Assembly: GCF_014596445.1 (NCBI RefSeq)
Contig: NZ_MECL01000222.1
Location: 1 to 63,532 of the forward strand
Source: Streptomyces sp. CBMA29
GTDB taxonomy: Bacteria > Actinomycetota > Actinomycetes > Streptomycetales > Streptomycetaceae
Direction: 5' to 3'
Length of the DNA stretch: 63,532 bases
Positions 1-6,652 of this stretch are shown piece after piece. Both the position numbers and the translations under genes were made by a program. The notes below the pieces were generated by a model that was not told the DNA's origin, did not search any database, and saw nothing but the letters and a program-made list of their open reading frames with translations. Every line of letters starts with the position of its first letter. The stretch's first letter is position 1.

Positions 1-1
1 G

Positions 2-2974
2 TTCATTGGCCGTGACGCCGAGCTGGCGAAGCTCGGCGCCGCGCTGGCCGCCGCGGCGGCGGGGGAGCCGCAGGCGGTGCTGATCGGCGGGGAGGCGGGG
101 GTCGGCAAGACCCGGCTGACCGAGGAATTCGTGGCCGCCGCGCGGGCGGCCGGCGCCGTCACCGCGGTCGGCGGCTGCGTGGAGATCGGCGCGGACGGAC
201 TGCCGTTCGCCCCGATCTCGACGGCGCTGCGCGCCCTGTACCGGGCGCTCGGCGCCGAGCTGACGGCCGCCGCGGCCGGGCAGGAGGCCGAGCTGGCCCG
301 GCTCCTGCCCGAGCTGGCCGAATCCGGCGGCGGCCTGCCGCGCGACCCGCATGACGAGGACGGCCGGGTCCGCCTCTTCGAGCTCACCGCCCGCCTGCTG
401 GAACGCCTCGGCGCCGACCGTACGCTCGTCGTCGTCCTGGAGGACCTGCACTGGGCCGACCGCTCCACCCGCGAGCTGCTGGCGTACCTCTTCCGCTCGC
501 TCCAGCGGGCCCGCGTGCTGATCGCGGGCACCTACCGCGCCGATGACATCCACCGCAGGCACCCGCTGCGGCCCTTCCTCGCCGAGACCGACCGGCTGCG
601 GACGGTCAAGCGCATCGAACTGCCCCGCTTCAGCCGCGCCGAGGTACGCCGTCAGCTCGCGTCGATCCTCGGCACGGAGCCCGCGGACGCCGTCGTGGAC
701 GAGGTCTTCACCCGCTCGGACGGCAACCCCTTCTTCGTCGAGGAACTGGCGTGCAGCATCACCCGCGGCTGCGCCACCGGCATCAGCGAATCCCTCCGCG
801 ACCTGCTGCTGGTCCGCGTCGAGGCGCTGTCGGACGACGCCCAGCGGGTGGCGAAATTCGTCGCGGAAGGCGGCAGCACCGTCGAGTACCGGCTGCTCGA
901 GGCCATTACGGGACTGGACGAGGACGCCCTGCTGGACGCGCTGCGCACCGCCGTGGGCGCCAACATCCTGCTGCCCTCCGACAGCGGTGAGGGCTACCGC
1001 TTCCGGCACTCCCTGGTCCGCGAGGCCGTCGGCGACGACCTGCTGCCCGGCGAGCGCAGCCGGATCAACCGGCGGTACGCGCGGGCCGTCGAGGCCGACC
1101 CGACGCTCGTCCGCGCCGACGAGCGGGCCGCGCGGCTCGCCAGCTACTGGTACGCCGCCCACGACCCGGCCAAGGCGCTGCCCGCCGTCCTGCGCGCCTC
1201 CGTCGAGGCCAGGCGGCGGCACGCGTACGCCGAGCAGTACCGGCTGCTGGAACGCGCGCTCGAACTGTGGGACGACGCTCCCGAGGAGACCCGCGCCGAG
1301 CTGCGGCCCGCCGACTACGCGGAGGCGTACCCGGCGTGCGGCTGCCACCCCGACACCCCGCTGAGCCTGCTCGACCTGCTCGCCGAGGTCACCGTCGCCG
1401 CCCGGCTCGGCGGCGAGCGGGAGCGTGCGCACGCGATGGCCAAGCGGGCACTGCGGCTGATGGACCGCGACGACAGCGGCGACGACCCGCTGCGCGCCGC
1501 CTGGTTCTGGGCGCAGCGCTCCCGCGTCACCGAGGCGCTGGGCCGCGGCGACGGCTGGGACGAGCTGTCGCGCGCCCGCGAACTGGTCCGCGGCCAGCCG
1601 CCGTCCGCCGCGCACGCCGAGGTCCTCACGATGATCGCGAGCTGGATCATGGTGCACAAATCCGGCGCCGAGGGCATCGACATCGGGCGCCGCGCCGTCG
1701 AGTACGCCCGGCAGGCCGGCGCCCGCGACACCGAACTGCACGCCCGCGTCACCCTCGGCCTGCTCCAGGCCGACGGCGGTGACATCGACGGCGGCATCGC
1801 GGAGGTCGAGGAGGTACGGCGGCTGCTCAGCGGCGACCACGCGGTGCCCGGCGCCATCGCCCGCACCTACGGCAACCTGTCCTCCGTCCTGGAGGGCGCG
1901 GGCCGCTCCCGCGAGGCCGTCGCCGTCGCCCGCGAGGGCCAGCGGCTGATCGGCGCGCGCGTCTCGCTCGGCATCCGCTCGTGGCTGCTCACCAACGAGG
2001 GTGAGTCGCTGATCTCGCTCGGCCGGTACGCGGAGGCCGCCGTCGCCCTCGCCGAGGCGCTGCGGTACGCCGAGGGCTCGTATCCGCGCGCGGGCATCGA
2101 GATGCACCACGGATTCCTCGCCCTGCTGCTCGGCGACACCGAGGCCGCCGTCCGCTACCAGGCCGCGGCCCGGACCGGCCTCCTCCACGACACGCAGCCG
2201 CAGCACCTCATCCCGAGCCGCACCCTCGCACTCCAACTGGCCGCGGCTCAGGGCCGGTTCGACGACGCGCGCCGTGAACTCCTCGGCGCGGTCGACAGCG
2301 GCTTCGCCACCGGGTCCACCCGCTTCGCCTGGCCCCTGCTCGCCGCGGGAGCCGCCGCGGAGGCCGACGGCGCCGCCGACCCGCGCGTCCTGGAACGTAT
2401 CCGGGCCGCCGCCCGCGAACTGTCCAGGCCGACGCCGCTCGCCGAGGCGTACGCCCTGGTGGTGGACGCCGAACTGGCCCGCGCCGAAGGCCGTACGGAG
2501 CCCGACCTGTGGGCCGCCGCCGCGCTCGCCTTCGCCCGCCAGGAACGGCCGTACGAGCTGGCCGACGTACGCCACCGGCACGCCGAGGCGCTGCTGGCCG
2601 CGGGCTCCGAGGGCCGTGCGGAGGCCGGGTGCCTGCTCGCGCAGGCGTACGCGACGGCGGACGCCTTCGCCGCGCGCCCCCTGCGCGACCGGATCACCCG
2701 ACTGGCCCAGCGTGGCCGGCTGCCCCTGGACAGCCCCGCGCCCCCCGCCGCGGACCCCGTCGAATCCCTCGGGCTCACCGCCCGTGAACGCGATGTGCTC
2801 CGCCTGGTCGCGGACGGCCTCACCAACCGTCAGGTCGCCGAAGTCCTGTTCATCTCACCCAAGACGGCGAGCGTTCACGTCTCCAACATCCTCGCCAAGC
2901 TCTCCCTGTCCACCCGCGGTGAGGCCGCCGCGCTGGCCCACCGGCTGAACCTCTTCGCCCCGGCGGCGTCCTGA
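2..2974 (+). CDS. LuxR-family regulator with N-terminal AAA ATPase (LAL type), 5' truncated
   Basis: Large ATP-binding LuxR-type transcription activator, MalT/LAL-like. The frame is open from base 2, so the true start lies upstream of the window. Right after the window edge is FIGRDAELAKL, the usual entry to the ATPase domain, then Walker A GGEAGVGKTR and Walker B-like LVVVLEDLHWAD about 45 and 145 residues in. The long middle is alanine- and arginine-rich and helical, consistent with TPR-like repeats that sense a ligand. The last 65 residues are a LuxR helix-turn-helix (LTARERDVLRLVADGLTNRQ followed by VAEVLFISPKTASVHVSNIL). The target genes cannot be told; the neighbour downstream is convergent. 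Family assignment is firm, role unknown. Confidence 0.93.
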   Translation, partial: FIGRDAELAKLGAALAAAAAGEPQAVLIGGEAGVGKTRLTEEFVAAARAAGAVTAVGGCVEIGADGLPFAPISTALRALYRALGAELTAAAAGQEAELARLLPELAESGGGLPRDPHDEDGRVRLFELTARLLERLGADRTLVVVLEDLHWADRSTRELLAYLFRSLQRARVLIAGTYRADDIHRRHPLRPFLAETDRLRTVKRIELPRFSRAEVRRQLASILGTEPADAVVDEVFTRSDGNPFFVEELACSITRGCATGISESLRDLLLVRVEALSDDAQRVAKFVAEGGSTVEYRLLEAITGLDEDALLDALRTAVGANILLPSDSGEGYRFRHSLVREAVGDDLLPGERSRINRRYARAVEADPTLVRADERAARLASYWYAAHDPAKALPAVLRASVEARRRHAYAEQYRLLERALELWDDAPEETRAELRPADYAEAYPACGCHPDTPLSLLDLLAEVTVAARLGGERERAHAMAKRALRLMDRDDSGDDPLRAAWFWAQRSRVTEALGRGDGWDELSRARELVRGQPPSAAHAEVLTMIASWIMVHKSGAEGIDIGRRAVEYARQAGARDTELHARVTLGLLQADGGDIDGGIAEVEEVRRLLSGDHAVPGAIARTYGNLSSVLEGAGRSREAVAVAREGQRLIGARVSLGIRSWLLTNEGESLISLGRYAEAAVALAEALRYAEGSYPRAGIEMHHGFLALLLGDTEAAVRYQAAARTGLLHDTQPQHLIPSRTLALQLAAAQGRFDDARRELLGAVDSGFATGSTRFAWPLLAAGAAAEADGAADPRVLERIRAAARELSRPTPLAEAYALVVDAELARAEGRTEPDLWAAAALAFARQERPYELADVRHRHAEALLAAGSEGRAEAGCLLAQAYATADAFAARPLRDRITRLAQRGRLPLDSPAPPAADPVESLGLTARERDVLRLVADGLTNRQVAEVLFISPKTASVHVSNILAKLSLSTRGEAAALAHRLNLFAPAAS

Positions 2975-2989
2975 CCCGGCCCGCGCGGG

Positions 2990-4258
2990 TCAGCTCACCG
3001 TGAGGTGCAGGACGCGGTCGTCGCCCTTGGCGGGGGTGCCGCGGCCGTCGGTGTTGCTGGTCGTCAGGTACAAGGTGCCGTCGTCGGCGGCGACGACGGT
3101 GCGCAGGCGGCCGTAGGCGCCGGTGAAGAAGGACTGCGGGGCGGCGGCGGTGTGCGTGCCGTCGAGGGGGATGCGCCACAGGCGGGCGCCGTGCAGGGCC
3201 GCCATCCAGATGGACCCGGCGGCGTAGGCGATCCCGCTGGGCGACGCCTGGTCGGTGTGCCACTGGGCGACGGGATCGACGTACCCCGCGCGGTGCGCGA
3301 TGCCCTCGACGACCGGCCAGCCGTAGTTCTTGCCGGGCTCGATGAGATTCAGCTCGTCCCAGGTGTCCTGGCCGAACTCCGAGGCCCACAGGCGGCCCTT
3401 GTCGTCCCAGGCCAGGCCCTGCACATTGCGGTGGCCGTCGGAGTAGTCGAGCGAGCCGGGCGTGGGGTTGTCCTGCGGCGGCTGCCCGTCGGGCGTCATC
3501 CGCAGGATCTTCCCGGCGAGCGAGGACTTGTCCTGCGCGAGCCCGCGCTGGTTGGTCTCACCGGTCCCGGCGTACAGCATCTTGTCGGGGCCGAAGGCGA
3601 TCCGCCCGCCGTTGTGGATGGTGCCGCTGGGGATGCCCCGCAGGATCGTGTCGGGGGCGCCGAGTTGCTGGCCCTTGGCGCGCGAGGTGTCGTACAGCAT
3701 GCGGACGATGCGGTTGTCCGACGCGGTCGTGAAGTACGCGTAGACCAGCCGGTCGGAGCCGAAGTCGGGGGAGACCGCGAGGCCGAGCAGGCCGCCCTCG
3801 CCGCCCGCCTGGACGCCGGGCACGGTGCCGACCGCGCTGGTGGTCCTCTTGACCGGGTCCACGCGGACGATCTTGCCGGTGTCGCGGGAGCCGACCAGCA
3901 GGGTGCCGTCGGGCAGCGTCGCGACGCCCCACGGGGTGTCGAGTCCGGAGGCGACGGTGCCGGTCACCTTCGCGGTGCCCTTGGCGGGCGCGGCGGACTC
4001 CGACGGGCTCGTCGGCGGGGCGGTGGTCCCGGCCGTACCGCCGCTCGCCGCGGGCGCGGACGGCGAGCCGCCGCTGCCCGACGGCCGGGGAGTGACGAGA
4101 TTCGGGCCGTCCGACGAGCAGCCGCCGAGGACCAGTACGGCCACGGCGGCCATGGCCCCGGCCGCCGTCCGGCGGACCGGCCCGCGGTGCACCGTGCTCC
4201 GAGACGTGCTCCAAGACGTGCTCCGAGACGTGCTCCAGGTCGCGCTCCAAGACCTCAC
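2990..4258 (-). CDS. Lipoprotein PQQ-dependent sugar (glucose/sorbosone) dehydrogenase family
   Basis: Secreted, membrane-anchored beta-propeller oxidoreductase of the GSDH family. The chosen start is the GTG at 4258, preceded by GAGGGAG; an upstream in-frame GTG at 4288 has no ribosome site. After a basic N-region comes a hydrophobic stretch and the lipobox VLGGC, then a Ser/Pro/Gly-rich linker of about 60 residues. The propeller begins near GLDTPWGVATLPDGTLLV and contains GEGGLLGLAVSPDF, GGRIAFGPD and YGWPVVEG, typical of the family. Substrate and PQQ use are not shown by sequence; many actinobacterial members have no proven activity. The N-region is encoded by a 12-bp tandem repeat. Convergent with the LuxR gene, 15 bp apart. 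Confidence 0.88.
   Translation of the reverse strand: MRSWSATWSTSRSTSWSTSRSTVHRGPVRRTAAGAMAAVAVLVLGGCSSDGPNLVTPRPSGSGGSPSAPAASGGTAGTTAPPTSPSESAAPAKGTAKVTGTVASGLDTPWGVATLPDGTLLVGSRDTGKIVRVDPVKRTTSAVGTVPGVQAGGEGGLLGLAVSPDFGSDRLVYAYFTTASDNRIVRMLYDTSRAKGQQLGAPDTILRGIPSGTIHNGGRIAFGPDKMLYAGTGETNQRGLAQDKSSLAGKILRMTPDGQPPQDNPTPGSLDYSDGHRNVQGLAWDDKGRLWASEFGQDTWDELNLIEPGKNYGWPVVEGIAHRAGYVDPVAQWHTDQASPSGIAYAAGSIWMAALHGARLWRIPLDGTHTAAAPQSFFTGAYGRLRTVVAADDGTLYLTTSNTDGRGTPAKGDDRVLHLTVS
4191..4254. repeat. 12-bp tandem repeat inside a signal-peptide N-region
   Basis: Four to five imperfect copies of a 12-bp unit (plus strand GAGACGTGCTCC or AAGACGTGCTCC; the last copy diverges to AGGTCGCGCTCC). On the coding minus strand they read Trp-Ser-Thr-Ser / Arg-Ser-Thr-Ser blocks ahead of the lipobox. 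The unit length is a multiple of three, so copy changes keep frame. Confidence 0.85.
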
Positions 4259-4355
4259 GGCGCTCACTCCCTCGTTTCGCCCCAGCACATCACACGCGAG
4301 CCGCGTCCCGCTCGCCGGTCACCCGTACCCGCCGGGGCCGTACGGCAGACCCGCG

Positions 4356-5348
4356 TCAGTCCCACGAGCCGCGCGCGGCGGGCAGCTCCGCGATCTCCGA
4401 CAGGTCGTCCGAGGTCAGCCGCAGCCGCGCGGCCCCGGCGTTCTCCGCCGTCCAGCGGGCCGACTTGGCGCCGGGGACCGGCACGACATGCGGCCCCTGG
4501 GCGAGGACCCAGGCCAGGGCGACCTGTGCGGCGGTCGCGTCGTGCCGCTGCGCCACCCGGCGCAGCCCGGCCACCACGGGCTGGTTGGCGGCCATCATCT
4601 CGGCGGTGAAGCGCGGATGCCGGGCGCGCAGGTCGTCCGGCTCGAAACCGCCGCCGGGCGTCAGCGTGCCGGTGAGGAAGCCGTTGCCCAGCGGCATCGC
4701 GGCCATGAAGCCGATCCCGCGCGCCACGCACCACGGCAGCAGCGACTCCAGGGCCTCGGCCGCCCACACCGACAGCTCGGCCTGCACACAGCTGACCGGG
4801 AAGACCTGCTGGGCGCGTACGAGGTGCCGGACCGTCTCGTCGTGCAGGTGCGCGCCGGTACGGCGGTTGCCGCGCGCGCCGACCGCGCACAGGCCCAGCG
4901 CCCGCACCTTGCCCGCCGCGACCAGTTCCGCCATCGCGCCCCAGGTCTCCTCGATGGGCACCTCGCCGTCCACCCGGTGGAGCTGGTAGAGGTCGATGAC
5001 GTCGGTCTGGAGGCGGCGCAGCGACGCGTCACAGGCGCGTTTGACGTACCCGGGACGGCCGTTGGCGACGATGTGCTGCTCGCCGACGAGCAGCCCGCAC
5101 TTGGTGGAGACGAACGCGTCGCGCCGCCGTTCCTTCAACACCCGCCCCAGCAGAAGCTCGTTGGTGAACGGGCCGTACATGTCGGCGGTGTCCAGCAGCG
5201 TCGAACCCATGTCGAGCGCGGTGTGCACGGCCCGCAGCGATGTCTCGCCGTCCTGGCGCGAGGTGCTGTACGCCCAGCTCATCGGCATGCATCCCAGGCC
5301 CACGGCGCCCACTTCGAGAGCTGCTGCACCGATTGTCCTGCGCTCCAC
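4356..5348 (-). CDS. Aldo/keto reductase
   Basis: NADPH-dependent aldo/keto reductase, about 330 residues, expected TIM barrel. The start is the GTG at 5348 (VERRTIGAAALEVGAVGLG) with AGGGAGGA eight bases upstream; a longer ORF to 5411 lacks a ribosome site. Catalytic tetrad residues are visible: Asp and Tyr in LLDTADMYG, Lys in FVSTKCG and His in LYQLHRVD. Near the C-terminus are GAKSARWTAENAGA and LAWVLAQGPHVVPVPG, the cofactor phosphate-binding part. Divergent from the 2-hydroxyacid dehydrogenase gene with 83 bp between starts, so the two may share a promoter region. Substrate unknown. Confidence 0.9.
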   Translation of the reverse strand: MERRTIGAAALEVGAVGLGCMPMSWAYSTSRQDGETSLRAVHTALDMGSTLLDTADMYGPFTNELLLGRVLKERRRDAFVSTKCGLLVGEQHIVANGRPGYVKRACDASLRRLQTDVIDLYQLHRVDGEVPIEETWGAMAELVAAGKVRALGLCAVGARGNRRTGAHLHDETVRHLVRAQQVFPVSCVQAELSVWAAEALESLLPWCVARGIGFMAAMPLGNGFLTGTLTPGGGFEPDDLRARHPRFTAEMMAANQPVVAGLRRVAQRHDATAAQVALAWVLAQGPHVVPVPGAKSARWTAENAGAARLRLTSDDLSEIAELPAARGSWD

Positions 5349-5431
5349 CCGACCGTCCTCCCTCAAAGGGCCGTTCGTGATCCGCCGGACCGGTCCCAGC
5401 CGCCGCCCCACTGTGTCATAGCCTCCTGACC

Positions 5432-6385
5432 ATGAACGACATGACCCGAGACCGCCGTCCCCAGGTGTGGCTCTCCGTGCCGCCCGAGGGCGTGGACGGA
5501 CTGCCGGACGCCTTCGAGTACGTCTTCTGGGACGGTGACGGTGACTTCCCCGCCGACCCTGCGGACGCCGCCTTCTACGTCGTCCCCTACATGAAGGGCG
5601 CGACCGCGGGAGCGCTGCCGCTGCCGCGGATGACCGGGGTGCGCGCCGTGCAGACGCTCAGCGCCGGAGTGGACCACATCCTGCCGCACCTGAAGGGACT
5701 GCCGCCCGGCGTGCGCCTGTGCAACGCGCGCGGGGTGCACGAGGCGAGCACCGCCGAACTCGCCCTCGCGCTCGTCCTCGCCTCGCTGCGCGGTATCCCG
5801 CGCTTCGTACGCGGCCAGGACGCCGAGGAGTGGCACGGCGGTTTCTACCCGGCGCTCGCCGACCGCGAGGTGCTGATCGTCGGGTACGGCTCGATCGGCG
5901 CGGCCGTCGAGGAGCGGCTGGTCCCGTTCGAGTGCGAGGTGGTGCGGGTGGCGCGCGGCGCCAGGAACGCGCCGCGCGGACCGGTGCACGCCCTCTCCGA
6001 GCTGCCGCGCCTCCTTCCGTCCGCCGACGTGGTGGTGCTCACCACCCCGCTGACCGAGCAGACCCGCGGCCTGGCCGGCGCGGAGTTCCTGGCCCGGATG
6101 AAGGACGGCGCGCTGCTGGTGAACATGGCGCGCGGCCCGGTCGTCGACACCGGGGCGCTGCTCGCCGAGACCGGGTCGGGGCGGCTGACCGCGGCGCTCG
6201 ATGTCACCGACCCCGAACCGCTGCCCCCGGGGCACCCGTTGTGGCACGCGCCGGGCGTGCTGATCAGCCCGCACACGGGCGGCAGCACCTCCGCCTTCAT
6301 GCCGCGCGCCCAGCGGCTGATCCGCGACCAGCTCGTACGCTTCGCGGCCGGTGCACCGCTGGAGAACGTCGTCGCGACCAGCTGA
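5432..6385 (+). CDS. D-isomer-specific 2-hydroxyacid dehydrogenase
   Basis: NAD(P)-dependent 2-hydroxyacid dehydrogenase of 317 residues. Visible are the nucleotide-binding glycine motif VGYGSIGAAVEERL (residues about 150-163), the segment LVNMARGPVVDTGALL with the substrate Arg, the Glu-containing VTDPEPLPPGHPLW and the catalytic-His segment ISPHTGG. It is shorter at the N-terminus than SerA and has no ACT domain, so phosphoglycerate is unlikely to be its substrate; glyoxylate/hydroxypyruvate-type substrates are possible. ATG start at 5432 follows GCCTCCTGACC, with no strong ribosome site. The stop is followed by 267 bp without a gene. Confidence 0.9.
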   Translation: MNDMTRDRRPQVWLSVPPEGVDGLPDAFEYVFWDGDGDFPADPADAAFYVVPYMKGATAGALPLPRMTGVRAVQTLSAGVDHILPHLKGLPPGVRLCNARGVHEASTAELALALVLASLRGIPRFVRGQDAEEWHGGFYPALADREVLIVGYGSIGAAVEERLVPFECEVVRVARGARNAPRGPVHALSELPRLLPSADVVVLTTPLTEQTRGLAGAEFLARMKDGALLVNMARGPVVDTGALLAETGSGRLTAALDVTDPEPLPPGHPLWHAPGVLISPHTGGSTSAFMPRAQRLIRDQLVRFAAGAPLENVVATS

Positions 6386-6526
6386 CCGGCACCGCACTCG
6401 TGAACCCGAGGCCGCCGACCGGCGGCCGATGCGTACGCGTGACGTGGGACGGGCACGCCTACAGCACGGGGGAGGGCGCCCCTTCGGCACACGGTGACCG
6501 CGCGCCGATCCGCCATCTTCCCTGTG

Positions 6527-6541
6527 GTTACGCTGAGTAGA
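6527..6541 (+). promoter_or_regulatory. Candidate BldD box upstream of the GGDEF/EAL gene
   Basis: GTTACGCTGAGTAGA fits the published BldD consensus (NTNACNCWGNGTNAN) at eight of nine fixed positions; the only miss is G for the final A. It lies 112 bp before the start of a cyclic-di-GMP gene, and BldD is itself a c-di-GMP-binding master regulator. The rest of the 6386-6652 gap shows no gene. Confidence 0.5.
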
Positions 6542-6652
6542 GGAACTATGTCCCTGAGTGACGGATCTGGTGTATCGTCCCGACCGGGGGACTCACCGGG
6601 GCCGGGAGGGACGGCCACGGTGGTGTGAACGACGAGCAAGTGAAGGGGGGCG

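Noticed and set aside
3005..4609. 534-codon plus-strand frame opposite the sugar dehydrogenase
   Set aside because: Low-complexity Gly/Arg/Ala translation and antisense to a gene with a lipobox and propeller motifs.
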